In this document: one piece after another, positions 25,982-34,476 of the stretch
Layout of the letters: each line of letters begins with the position of its first letter
Numbering within the stretch: position 1 is the stretch's first letter
Assembly (NCBI RefSeq): GCF_027364955.1
Contig: NZ_DAHXOI010000002.1
Span: forward strand, 1 to 64,000
DNA from: Ferrimicrobium sp.
GTDB lineage: Bacteria; Actinomycetota; Acidimicrobiia; Acidimicrobiales; Acidimicrobiaceae
Direction of reading: 5' to 3'
DNA: 64,000 nucleotides
The notes under the pieces: generated by a model
The model's database searches: none
What the model saw: the letters and a program-made list of their open reading frames with translations, nothing else
Told to the model about the DNA's origin: nothing
Position numbers and translations under genes: made by a program

Positions 25982-27090
25982 TCCGGCTGGCACGCCTCCG
26001 CCTCTACCCAGTTACTCTCGACCTGGTGGCTCCCTTCAGGTCAGCCGAGGGCATCCAACAAGCGAAGCGTACCTACCTGCTTGAACTGCTCTCCGATGAA
26101 GGCATGAGTGGCTGGTCTGAGATCAGTGCGCAAAATGATCCAAGCTACTGGCCAGAGACGGTCACCACCTGCCTTGAGATCATCGAACACCACTTGGTTC
26201 CCCTTCTGGCTAGCAAGTTCTCCTCACCCTTTGAGATCGCCGCCAGGATGACATCGGTCAAAGGCAATCAGATGGCTCGGGCAAGTGTCGAGATGGCCTT
26301 CTTCGATCTCTGGGCACGGTATGAGGGTATGAGCCTCTCCGAACTCCTCGGCATTCCGACCGACGGCACTCGCGTACCCGCCGGCGTCACACTATCGCTC
26401 AGCACCGACATCGAGGCTCTCGTTGGAGAACTCACCGATCTCCGGCAACAAGGGTACCGCTTCTTCAAAGCCAAAGTCGCACCCAATGCCGATTCGGCCA
26501 TCCTCGAACTGGCGACGACCTCCTTCCGCATGGAGCAGTTAGTTCTCGATGCCAACGGGAGCTATGCGGGCACGGGTGAAACCCAACTCGACCGCATCGA
26601 CACCACCGGGGTCGCGCTCATCGAGCAACCGCTCTCGGAGCGGGATTTTGTCGGTCATGCGGAGCTCGCCAAGCGACTGACCACCCCGATCGGACTTGAT
26701 GAAACGATCAGCGGTGTCGACGACATCATCACCGCACTACGACTTGGGATGGCGCCTACGATCAATCTCAAACCGAGCCGCGTCGGTGGATACGTGGAGT
26801 CACTCAAGATCATCGACCGCTGTCAACACGAGGGATTGCACCTCAGAATCGGTGGCATGCTCGAGACCGGCATCGGTCGGGCCCACAATCTCGCCCTCGC
26901 GTCACACCCTGCCTTCGACCGTGTTGGCGACCTCGCCGCCAGCGATCACTATTTTGTGCGTGACATCACCAAGCCCTTTGTTCTCTCCGACGACGGGAGC
27001 ATCGAGTGTCCCAGGGGGATAGGTCTTGGAAGGACACCAGATCCCACCTGGCTCCTGGATGCACCCTTCTTAGAGCTACGCGTCAACTAG
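25978..27090 (+). CDS. menC: o-Succinylbenzoate synthase / N-succinylamino acid racemase family
   Basis: An enolase-superfamily enzyme. The 370 residues match the Amycolatopsis-type OSBS/NSAR group: NQMARASVEMAFFDL, the catalytic lysine pair in FKAKVAPN, metal ligands in LVLDANGSY, IEQPLSERD and GLDETISG, the second lysine in NLKPSRVGGY, and GGMLETGIGRA. The group includes true menaquinone MenC enzymes and N-succinylamino acid racemases, and sequence alone does not separate them. No other men gene is present, and the partner is an ALDH, so the menC symbol is provisional. The GTG start overlaps the ALDH stop (GTGA). Confidence 0.8.
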   Translation: MIRLARLRLYPVTLDLVAPFRSAEGIQQAKRTYLLELLSDEGMSGWSEISAQNDPSYWPETVTTCLEIIEHHLVPLLASKFSSPFEIAARMTSVKGNQMARASVEMAFFDLWARYEGMSLSELLGIPTDGTRVPAGVTLSLSTDIEALVGELTDLRQQGYRFFKAKVAPNADSAILELATTSFRMEQLVLDANGSYAGTGETQLDRIDTTGVALIEQPLSERDFVGHAELAKRLTTPIGLDETISGVDDIITALRLGMAPTINLKPSRVGGYVESLKIIDRCQHEGLHLRIGGMLETGIGRAHNLALASHPAFDRVGDLAASDHYFVRDITKPFVLSDDGSIECPRGIGLGRTPDPTWLLDAPFLELRVN

Positions 27091-27192
27091 GCGGGCGCAA
27101 GATCTCGCGGCACTGGCATACGTATTCGTCTCGGACGTATTCACACGACCTCCACACCACGGACTTGCCCGCCTTGGAGCGTAGGCTGCACT

Positions 27193-27252
27193 GGCAGGAT
27201 CAGAATGGGCAGGATCAGAATGGGCAGGATCAGAATGGGCAGGATCAGAATC
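27193..27252. repeat. Four-copy 15-bp tandem repeat
   Basis: GGCAGGATCAGAATG is repeated four times head to tail; only the last base of the last copy differs. It lies between the convergent stops of the MenC/NSAR gene and the pterin dehydratase gene. Confidence 0.95.
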
Positions 27253-27281
27253 GAGCAGTCCACAGTGGCCCCACGGGCTCG

Positions 27282-27620
27282 TTAGCCGACTTGCCCGTCC
27301 TGGTCCATTAGGAGCGGCGGAATCACTCCGTTGATCAAACGCGCCAGCTCAAGGTCGCGGTCGGTGACCGCACCGACATCGTGACTGAAGAGTTCGACCA
27401 CAAGACTTCGAAACTCCACGATGAGCGTCGGATGATGATCACGCCAGATCGCCAACAACGAGACCGCCAAGCTCGCGACGACGACTTTCCAGTAGTCATC
27501 AAGTTCAATGCGACGAACAAGCTTCGCCCCTTCAACGCTCCACCCTCTAGGAATGTGCTCCACGTTACCGAGGCTAGTCGATCTCACGAAGCACAGGAAG
27601 GTACGCACCGCGGCACCCAA
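27282..27620 (-). CDS. Pterin-4a-carbinolamine dehydratase (PCD/DCoH family)
   Basis: It dehydrates 4a-hydroxytetrahydrobiopterin, recycling the cofactor of aromatic hydroxylases; in bacteria many members may act on other pterins. The 112 residues hold the family pattern WSVEGAKLVRR, the catalytic RDHHPTL motif near 62, VVELFSHDVGAVTDRDLELA near 75-94. The start is TTG at 27620, supported by AAGGAG 7 bp upstream; no ATG or GTG fits as well. No phenylalanine hydroxylase is in the window. It converges with the MenC/NSAR gene. Confidence 0.8.
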   Translation of the reverse strand: MGAAVRTFLCFVRSTSLGNVEHIPRGWSVEGAKLVRRIELDDYWKVVVASLAVSLLAIWRDHHPTLIVEFRSLVVELFSHDVGAVTDRDLELARLINGVIPPLLMDQDGQVG

Positions 27621-27957
27621 GTGCCTACTCCTTAGATCACTCCTGCAAGATCACGCCCCCATCGCGCATCGCGTGGGCTCGTGCAGTTGCTGGAGGAAAG
27701 TGTCACGATCGCAACGATCAAGTACCGCCAGAGGACTGCGTAGACGACATTGCGTGTCCGATGCTGGGCCACCCTTCTCGCCTCAATAGCGCCAACGGGA
27801 TTCATGGCCACGCTAATGCGACAAGCAGGCGCAAGCCAGACAAACAACTAAGGGTACTCGCTAGCGACCAACGGTGCCGGTCCAGACGACAAAACCTTAA
27901 GCGATGCCCTGGTCGTGACGAAACCAGCTAACGAGAGCTGGTTTGAGGAGGAGACGG
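27621..27957. other. Intergenic region between PCD and chemoreceptor genes
   Basis: This 337-bp stretch separates divergent genes and must carry both promoters. A 71-codon minus-strand frame inside it lacks a ribosome-binding site and family resemblance and is not called. The only clear structure is the hairpin at 27921-27944. Confidence 0.5.
27921..27944 (+). promoter_or_regulatory. Hairpin abutting the chemoreceptor ribosome-binding site
   Basis: AAACCAGCT (27921-27929) and AGCTGGTTT (27936-27944) form a perfect 9-bp stem with a 6-nt loop. The Shine-Dalgarno stretch GAGGAGGAG begins at 27945, the next base. This could affect translation or mRNA stability; there is no T-run, so it is not a terminator. 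Confidence 0.6.
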
Positions 27958-29514
27958 ATGGTTCGTAGTAGACACAGGCATTCCTCTTCGCGCCCCGCCT
28001 CGCCCGAGGTCAAAGAGATCACGACGGCGCAGGCAGCCACGATCGAGCAGATGGCCGACGAGATCGGAGAAACCGGTCTCCTCGTCGTCGAGGCAGCCAC
28101 CAAGGTGGAGTCAATCGCCACCAACATCACCACCCAGGTCGACTTGTTCAAAGAACTGACCTTGGCCGCCCGCGATCTGCGTGATGGCAACCGTTCGCTT
28201 GCTGATGATGCCGAGGCCGCTGCCGATGCTACCCAGAAAATGAACCTCGAGCTTGAACAATCGAGCAACGAGATGGCAGCGTCGCTCTCAGAGGTCAACT
28301 ACATGATCCAATGGGTAGCCAGTACTAGTACCCAACTTGAGACGCTCCAGCAGGAGATGGAAGATGTCGGCCGTATCGCCCACCACCTCGACTCCATCGC
28401 TCAGCAAACCCACGTGTTAGCCCTCAATGCTCACATCGAGGCCGCACGCGCAGGCACTGGTGCGACTGGTTTCACCGTCATCGCCAACGCGATACGAGAC
28501 TTAGCGGACCAAGCGATCGATGCAGCTGCGTCGATCTCGAGCACGCTTGATCCACTGATCGAATCGGTCAATGAGTTGGGAGGTACGACAAAGGGTGCGC
28601 GCCGCGGGGCCGAACGTGCACGCAATGCGATCGACATCGTCGCCACATCCATCAAACGCTCTCAAGAGGAGGGTCAGGTCCTCGATCATCGGGTTGAGGC
28701 GATCGCGACCTTCTCAAGGACGATCAATGAGAAGGTCGGCCTCTTTTCGAACTCGCTACTCTCGCTCTTCGATGGCGTTGAGCACTCCGAAAACGACCTC
28801 AACGCCGCGACGGCGAGCCTTGAACACCTGATGCAGAGGACGAACTCGCTCGTTCAACTCAGCGCAAAGGTTGGAGTGGCAACAAGCGATACCCCCTTGG
28901 TGATGGAGGTGGTGCGCTGTGCTCACATCATCGAGGAACGGATGGAGCGTGCGCTTGCCGCAGGTGAAGTGAGCATCGAGACACTCTTTGACGAGGAGTA
29001 CGAGGAGGTTCCGGGCACCAATCCCCAACAACACCTCACTCGTTTCACTGCATTCGTCGATCGTAGTGTACAAGATCTCCTTGAAGCCTTCCTCGACTAC
29101 TCACCAACAGTCGTCTTTGCGGCTGTCGTCGATCGCAACGGTTACCTCTCAACCCATAACCTCAAGTACTCACTCCCTCCCACGCCCGGGGACCCCGTTT
29201 GGAACGCCGCCCACTGCCGCAATCATCGCTTCTTCACCGACCCGACAGGGATCCACGCTGCGCGCAGTCGTGACGAGTTTCTCCTCCAAACCTACCGGAG
29301 AGACATGGGAGGAGGCAACTTCCTCTTAATGAAGGATGCCTCCGCGCCTATCTACGTAGCAGGACTCCATTGGGGAGCACTGCGCTTGGGCTATGCACCC
29401 CTTGCGAGCACGTTCGAAGAGGCTAGGCAGGTACAACGATCGGAACGACCCTCGTCACCCAACAAACCCAGATCGGAACGCAGGGAACTCGACGAGCTCC
29501 TGTCACCTTGGTGA
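27958..29514 (+). CDS. Cytoplasmic methyl-accepting chemotaxis-like protein
   Basis: This 518-residue soluble protein has no membrane segment. The N-terminal two-thirds is coiled coil with the MCP hairpin tip region (IAQQTHVLALNAHIEAARAG near 150-170, then FTVIANAIRDLADQA). The C-terminal part (about 380-500) holds a PAS/Cache-like sensor with DRNGYLSTHN, CRNHRFF, LLQTYRRDMGGGNFLLMKD and WGALRLGY. This reversed layout, signalling part first and sensor last, is familiar from alphaproteobacterial soluble receptors. GAGGAGGAG 4 bp upstream supports the ATG at 27958. No che or flagellar genes are nearby, so its output is unknown. Confidence 0.85.
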   Translation: MVRSRHRHSSSRPASPEVKEITTAQAATIEQMADEIGETGLLVVEAATKVESIATNITTQVDLFKELTLAARDLRDGNRSLADDAEAAADATQKMNLELEQSSNEMAASLSEVNYMIQWVASTSTQLETLQQEMEDVGRIAHHLDSIAQQTHVLALNAHIEAARAGTGATGFTVIANAIRDLADQAIDAAASISSTLDPLIESVNELGGTTKGARRGAERARNAIDIVATSIKRSQEEGQVLDHRVEAIATFSRTINEKVGLFSNSLLSLFDGVEHSENDLNAATASLEHLMQRTNSLVQLSAKVGVATSDTPLVMEVVRCAHIIEERMERALAAGEVSIETLFDEEYEEVPGTNPQQHLTRFTAFVDRSVQDLLEAFLDYSPTVVFAAVVDRNGYLSTHNLKYSLPPTPGDPVWNAAHCRNHRFFTDPTGIHAARSRDEFLLQTYRRDMGGGNFLLMKDASAPIYVAGLHWGALRLGYAPLASTFEEARQVQRSERPSSPNKPRSERRELDELLSPW

Positions 29515-29574
29515 TCACGCCTGCGCCAACCTAGACCCGTCGTAAGAACGTGACCACCGAGGAAGGCGCACTAC

Positions 29575-30993
29575 TCAGCGGTACGCTTCAAGGATCTCAC
29601 CATGGAGGAAATGGGCACCAGCATCGACAATACGGGCCTGCACGTAGCATCCCCGATTGCGTTCGCCATCAACCCCAGCCAAATGGACCAACTTGTTTTG
29701 CCGTGTCCGCCCCGAGGCGACCGAAGCATCCCGTTTCGAAGGACCGTCGATGAGGATCTCCTCGATACGACCGACACGATCCCGATGTTTAGCCGAGGCA
29801 CTGCGTTCTGTCACGAGCTTGAGCTGCGCGAATCGTTGAGCGATTACCTCCGGGTCGACGAAACGATCCGTCCAGGCACCGGCCTCGGTGCCAGGACGCG
29901 GCGAATAGATAAACGTGAAGGCGGAATCAAACTCACACCGAGCTACCAACTCTAGCGTAGCCTCGAAATCCTCATCAGTCTCACCAGGAAAACCAACAAT
30001 GATATCCGTGGTCACAGCAAGGTCAGGTATGATCTCCCTTGCTTGGGCAAGCTTTTCGGCAAAGCGTGCACCTCGGTACCCTCGATGCATCGCCGCAAGC
30101 ACACGGTCGCTGCCAGACTGTAACGGGAAATGTAGGCTCTCACACACCGCTGGCGAATCCGCCATCGCCCGAAACGTCTCCTCACGCATGTCCTTGGGGT
30201 GCGGTGAGGTGAATCGCACCCGACGTATGCCCTCAACCGCGCCGACGGCTCGGAGGAGATCGGCAAAAAGGGGGCGTATCCTTGCGATGGAGCCGCTGAC
30301 ATAGACGTGTCCAGCCAAGTAACCTCGATCATTTGCACCAGCCTGTTCGGTGCGCAATCGTCGAGTAAGGTCGCGTCCATAGGAATTGACATTCTGCCCC
30401 AGTAGCGTGACCTCGGTCACCCCTTGCGATGCAAGGCTGCGCACCTCATCCACGACTGCCTGGAAGGGACGGCTGACCTCACCCCCTCGCACCTGGGGAA
30501 CGATGCAGAAGGCGCAGTTGTTGTCGCATCCGGTTTGAATGGTCACCCAAGCTTTGTGCCCCTCCGTCGGCTCGGCACCAAGATCAGCCAACGGATCGGG
30601 TCCTTGGGTTATCTCCCTGACGTCGATCACCCGGCGCTCTTGATCGCTGCGTTCGAGCAACTCCACGATCGAAGCCAACGCATGCGTACCAACCACGACG
30701 TCGACATGGGGAGCCCGATCAAAGATCGCCTCTTGTTCACCCTGCGCCAAGCATCCTGCCACCACAATCCGCAGATCGGAATCGGCCGCACGCCGCTCCC
30801 GCAACTTATTGACCTGTCCAAAGAACCTATTATCAGCGTTCTCCCGTATGGTGCAGGTGTTAAAGACCACCACATCAGCAACCTCTTCTGAGGTCGCTGG
30901 CGTCATGCCCTGACGGCGCAGCAACGCCACAATCCGCTCAGAATCATTCTCATTCATCTGGCATCCAAATGTCTTGACGTAAAAGCTCTTCAT
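29575..30993 (-). CDS. miaB: tRNA-2-methylthio-N6-dimethylallyladenosine synthase
   Basis: A radical-SAM methylthiotransferase that adds a methylthio group to the isopentenylated A37 made by MiaA. The 472 residues show the N-terminal cluster cysteines (KTFGCQMN, NTCTIRENA, AGCLAQ), the radical-SAM motif CDNNCAFC near 155, GQNVNSYG near 200, FTSPHP, and a C-terminal TRAM domain. A segment of about 25 residues after NSYGRDL is longer than in many homologues. It converges with the chemoreceptor gene; recA lies 421 bp upstream on the same strand. Confidence 0.95.
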   Translation of the reverse strand: MKSFYVKTFGCQMNENDSERIVALLRRQGMTPATSEEVADVVVFNTCTIRENADNRFFGQVNKLRERRAADSDLRIVVAGCLAQGEQEAIFDRAPHVDVVVGTHALASIVELLERSDQERRVIDVREITQGPDPLADLGAEPTEGHKAWVTIQTGCDNNCAFCIVPQVRGGEVSRPFQAVVDEVRSLASQGVTEVTLLGQNVNSYGRDLTRRLRTEQAGANDRGYLAGHVYVSGSIARIRPLFADLLRAVGAVEGIRRVRFTSPHPKDMREETFRAMADSPAVCESLHFPLQSGSDRVLAAMHRGYRGARFAEKLAQAREIIPDLAVTTDIIVGFPGETDEDFEATLELVARCEFDSAFTFIYSPRPGTEAGAWTDRFVDPEVIAQRFAQLKLVTERSASAKHRDRVGRIEEILIDGPSKRDASVASGRTRQNKLVHLAGVDGERNRGCYVQARIVDAGAHFLHGEILEAYR

Positions 30994-31414
30994 CTACCCC
31001 AGGAGTCTAGTGGCCCACGCAAGGCCGCCTGAGAAAGGGCAACCGTACGCGATCGGTTCATCAAGGAACCAGGAGCTGCCCGGGTGCCACGGCCGTTCAC
31101 ATTGAGCTCAAATCGTACACCGACAGCTCAACTGTGTGCACGGAGCGCATCGCGGTACCATGTGCATCGCGGTACCATGTGCATCGCGGTACCATGTGCA
31201 TCGAGGTAAGGTCACGCAATCTCCTACTCCCATCTACCCCAACCCGCCACGCCATTCGCACAATGCCCACGAACCGCCACGTGCAACCTCTGACCGATAG
31301 GAGCATGACGAGAAGAGAGATCGCCAAAAGCACAAGCGGCCGACGAGCCGGATGGCACCGGACCCGTCGACCACTCTCACCGTTAGCGAATACAGCCCAC
31401 TGCTGGGCTGCGAA
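30994..31414. other. 421-bp gap between recA and miaB
   Basis: Actinobacteria usually place recX here. No RecX-like frame was seen on either strand. The gap holds the 17-bp tandem repeat at 31148-31212 and short frames without ribosome-binding sites. Confidence 0.6.
31148..31212. repeat. 17-bp tandem repeat, three perfect copies plus a partial
   Basis: CATCGCGGTACCATGTG is repeated three times without mismatch (31148-31198), followed by a partial copy CATCGAGGTAAGG. Each unit contains GGTACC and a short GTACCATG palindromic core. Confidence 0.95.
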
Positions 31415-32467
31415 CTAGTTTGCCGTCTCGGAAAATGCCTCCTCATCATCGGCCGGGAGCATCCCATGGGTCAAACCCTCAACGACCGTACCACTGACCT
31501 TTTCACGAATCTTCTGATCCAGCTCTGCCATGAGTTGTGGGTTGGCGGCAAGAAACGTCTTTACGTTCTCACGTCCTTGGCCTAGCTGCTCACCCTCATA
31601 GGTGTACCACGAACCCGACTTTTTAATCAGACCCAGCTCCACTCCCACATCGAGGATCGAGCCCTCTCGCGAGATGCCATGACCATACATGATATCGAAC
31701 TCTGCCTGCCGAAATGGCGGCGCACACTTGTTCTTGACGACCTTCACCCTGGTGCGCGAACCGACCATCTCTGTACCGTCCTTGATGATCTCGACTTTTC
31801 GGATATCGAGCCTCACCGACGAGTAGAACTTGAGTGCGCGGCCACCCGGGGTAACCTCCGGCGATCCATACATCACCCCAATCTTCTCTCGTAGCTGGTT
31901 GATAAAGATAGCGAGTGTATTGGTATGATTCAAATTCGCCGTCAGCCGACGCATCGCCTGCGACATCAGCCGAGCCTGGAGCCCCACATGGGCATCCCCA
32001 ATATCCCCCTCGATCTCAGCGCGAGGGGTGAGCGCCGCCACCGAGTCGATGACGACCACATCGATGGAACCAGACCTGATGAGAACGTCACAGATCTCCA
32101 GCGCCTGCTCGCCGTAGTCTGGCTGTGAGATCAAAAGACCATCGATATCCACACCGATCGCCTGTGCGTACACAGGGTCGAGCGCATGCTCTGCATCGAT
32201 ATAGGCACAATTACCGCCAATACGTTGCGCCTCAGCGACCACGTGAAGGGCGAGGGTGGACTTCCCTGAACTCTCCGGACCAAATATCTCGACAACACGC
32301 CCTCGCGGAAGTCCGCCAACGCCGAGAGCAAGATCCAGTGCCATCGCTCCAGTCGAGACCGACTCGATCGTCATCTGCGGAGCCTCGCCCATACGCATGA
32401 TCGAACCCTTGCCAAACTGCTTTTCGATCTGGGCGATCGCTATATCAAGTGCCTTATCCCGTTCCAC
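31415..32467 (-). CDS. recA: Recombinase RecA
   Basis: RecA forms filaments on single-stranded DNA, drives strand exchange and activates LexA self-cleavage. The 350 residues contain Walker [14 protein letters not shown] near 67, VVIDSVAAL, the L2-loop region [20 protein letters not shown], and an acidic C-terminus (ADDEEAF). No intein is present. The GTG start at 32467 has AGGAGG 2-8 bp upstream. An operator-like box lies 50-67 bp upstream of the start. Confidence 0.98.
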   Translation of the reverse strand: MERDKALDIAIAQIEKQFGKGSIMRMGEAPQMTIESVSTGAMALDLALGVGGLPRGRVVEIFGPESSGKSTLALHVVAEAQRIGGNCAYIDAEHALDPVYAQAIGVDIDGLLISQPDYGEQALEICDVLIRSGSIDVVVIDSVAALTPRAEIEGDIGDAHVGLQARLMSQAMRRLTANLNHTNTLAIFINQLREKIGVMYGSPEVTPGGRALKFYSSVRLDIRKVEIIKDGTEMVGSRTRVKVVKNKCAPPFRQAEFDIMYGHGISREGSILDVGVELGLIKKSGSWYTYEGEQLGQGRENVKTFLAANPQLMAELDQKIREKVSGTVVEGLTHGMLPADDEEAFSETAN

Positions 32468-32516
32468 CGTTCCTCCTCATCAACTCTTACCATAGACTAG
32501 ATCGAAGCTCGGACAA

Positions 32517-32534
32517 TTCGTACATCTGATCGAA
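32517..32534 (-). promoter_or_regulatory. LexA-box-like palindrome upstream of recA
   Basis: TTCGTACATCTGATCGAA is an imperfect palindrome (12 of 18 positions symmetric). Its TCGTACATnTG core is shared with the lexA upstream region. A TATATT hexamer suitable as -10 lies just upstream (32538-32533), so binding there would block transcription. Function is inferred. Confidence 0.6.
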
Positions 32535-32587
32535 TATAATTGTCACACTCGCCACAGAGAAACTCGCTCCGGCGGCAGCCGATCATC

Positions 32588-33859
32588 TCAGCGTCTCACA
32601 CCCGTCTCAACGAGCTCGAATCCACGTGCCGATCCACTCAGGGTCAATCGCACCAGATCGAGCGCGGTGGCAGTAGCATACGTGCGGATTCGCTCACGAT
32701 CTCCTAGGAGTTGCACCTTGCGTGCAGAAGAATGGCCATGCAGGCTCATCCCAATCCACACCGTGCCGACTGCCTGGCCCTCCATCATCTCAGGACCAGC
32801 CACTCCGGTCGTTGCGACTCCGAGCTCACTCCCTAACAGCCGAGCCACACCTTCAGCCATCGAACAGGCAGCCCCCTCGGATATCACCGCGGCCGTCTTG
32901 ACACCGAGCAGCTCCTCTTTGACGGCCGTAGCGTAGCTAACGACTCCACCACGGAACCATCGAGAGGCTCCAGGAACACGCACCAGTTGCGAGGCCACCA
33001 TTCCTCCGGTGAGCGACTCCGCAACCGCGATCGAGATACCCTGAGTCAGAGCGAGCTGGGCCACCACGGATTCCAGGGTATCGTCGTCTACTCCAAAGAT
33101 GGCATCCCCGAGGAGCTGACGCGCTCGACCCTCCTCACGATCGAGTAGGATAGCGGCCTCGTCCTCGCTCATGGTGTTGACCGTAAAGCGTACCTTTACC
33201 CCTTCGATCCCCGATGCGAGAAAAGCAATGGTGACATTCGAACCCTCAAGTTCTTCGAAACGCGGCGCCATCAATTCAGCAAGGCGTGACTCACCAAGCC
33301 CCCAGGTTCGCAGCACCCTAGATCGAATCACGGCAGCGTCGTTGCGTCTTGCACGTAACTCGGCGAGCACCTCGTCAGCGAGCATATCGTCGAGTTCATA
33401 CGGGACCCCAGGCAAAGCGAAGATGACTTTGTCTCCAACGGGAACGATCAACCCAGGTGCCGTACCCTTGCGCTGAGCGATGACCGTCGCCCCATCGGGT
33501 ACCAGGGCCTGTCGATAGTTATTGGCCGACATCGGCCGACCTCGCTGGGCAAAAAGCTCCTCGATGACCGCACGAACCTGGGCATCCTCGCGCAGTGGTC
33601 GCCGAGCGACCTCCGCAATCGCCTCTCGCGTGATATCGTCCTGGGTCGGCCCGAGGCCTCCACTGGTGATCACCGCATCTGCATCTCGAAGCGCTAGCTC
33701 CAACGCCGCAACGATGCGTTCGTGATTATCACCAACTTTGAGCTGAAGGTGCGAGGAGAATCCATTGGCCGCCAACATCTGTCCAATGCGCGCCGAATTC
33801 GAGTCGACAATCTGCCCGAGCAACAGTTCGGTCCCGATGGCGACGACGGCTACCTCCAA
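32588..33859 (-). CDS. cinA: CinA-like protein / nicotinamide-nucleotide amidase
   Basis: The 423 residues join an N-terminal molybdopterin-binding-like COG1058 domain (AIGTELLLGQIVDSNS, ITSGGLGPTQDDITREA, FALPGVPYE) to a C-terminal NMN amidase (PncC) domain (AVAESLTGGMVASQL, ATTGVAGPE, VGTVWIG). The full form is active in pyridine-nucleotide recycling, deamidating NMN. It lies between pgsA (6 bp gap) and recA, a conserved bacterial order; cotranscription with recA is plausible but the recA box suggests a separate promoter. Confidence 0.95.
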   Translation of the reverse strand: MEVAVVAIGTELLLGQIVDSNSARIGQMLAANGFSSHLQLKVGDNHERIVAALELALRDADAVITSGGLGPTQDDITREAIAEVARRPLREDAQVRAVIEELFAQRGRPMSANNYRQALVPDGATVIAQRKGTAPGLIVPVGDKVIFALPGVPYELDDMLADEVLAELRARRNDAAVIRSRVLRTWGLGESRLAELMAPRFEELEGSNVTIAFLASGIEGVKVRFTVNTMSEDEAAILLDREEGRARQLLGDAIFGVDDDTLESVVAQLALTQGISIAVAESLTGGMVASQLVRVPGASRWFRGGVVSYATAVKEELLGVKTAAVISEGAACSMAEGVARLLGSELGVATTGVAGPEMMEGQAVGTVWIGMSLHGHSSARKVQLLGDRERIRTYATATALDLVRLTLSGSARGFELVETGVRR

Positions 33860-33865
33860 CGAACG

Positions 33866-34426
33866 TTAGGCCTTGATGCTCTTGGAGTCAAAGAAGTACT
33901 GCACCGCGCTCACCAACGCCAACACTACGGCGATCCACACTCCGACGTTAATCAGCGAATGGTCGTGTTGGCCAACAAACGGAATCAGGGCGAAGCCAAT
34001 CACGAGAATCTGCACCAGCATCTTGAGCTTACCCGGCAGGCGCGCGGGCAGACTCTTACCCGAAGCAAGCACCTGTGTGCGGTAGACAGAGACCGCGACC
34101 TCCCGCAGCCCCATAATCAGCACAGGAAGACCATCGATACGGTGCAGGACAAATAAGGCACCAAACGCCGCGAAGACAAGAATTTTGTCAGCAAGGGGGT
34201 CGAGGAAGGCACCCGAGCGGGTGACACCCTGGCGTCGCGCGATGTAACCGTCTGCCTTGTCGGAGAGCGCAAGCCCCGCCCACAGCCAAAACGGAACAAT
34301 CGAGGTAGGCGATGACAGCAACAACAGCACAAAAACCGGCGCAAAGCAGATACGCAACACCGTGATAGCGTTTGCTGGTGTAGCTATGGCTGAGGGGCCA
34401 TAGATGAGGCGCTGTGGAGTAGACAT
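33866..34426 (-). CDS. pgsA: CDP-diacylglycerol-glycerol-3-phosphate phosphatidyltransferase
   Basis: An integral membrane enzyme making phosphatidylglycerol phosphate. The CDP-alcohol phosphotransferase signature is complete: SDKADGYIARRQGVTRSG followed by AFLDPLADK. Several hydrophobic segments flank it (LLLLSSPT, FAAFGALFVL, LVQILVIGFALIPF, IAVVLALVSAV). The start at 34426 (MSTPQRLIYG, 186 residues) is a choice; a frame open from 34468 exists and no ribosome-binding site is decisive. It sits 6 bp from cinA and 50 bp from thrB. Confidence 0.88.
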   Translation of the reverse strand: MSTPQRLIYGPSAIATPANAITVLRICFAPVFVLLLLSSPTSIVPFWLWAGLALSDKADGYIARRQGVTRSGAFLDPLADKILVFAAFGALFVLHRIDGLPVLIMGLREVAVSVYRTQVLASGKSLPARLPGKLKMLVQILVIGFALIPFVGQHDHSLINVGVWIAVVLALVSAVQYFFDSKSIKA

Positions 34427-34476
34427 CTGCGACCAGTTTACTCCATTTGCGGTGCCGCGATTACACAATCCGCGCT

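Noticed and set aside
27632-27847. A 71-codon minus-strand frame between the dehydratase and chemoreceptor genes
   Set aside because: No ribosome-binding site, no homology recognised, and it ends inside the promoter region of the dehydratase gene.
31148-31212. CRISPR array
   Set aside because: The units are contiguous without unique spacers and far too short; no cas genes are present. The same holds for 27193-27252.
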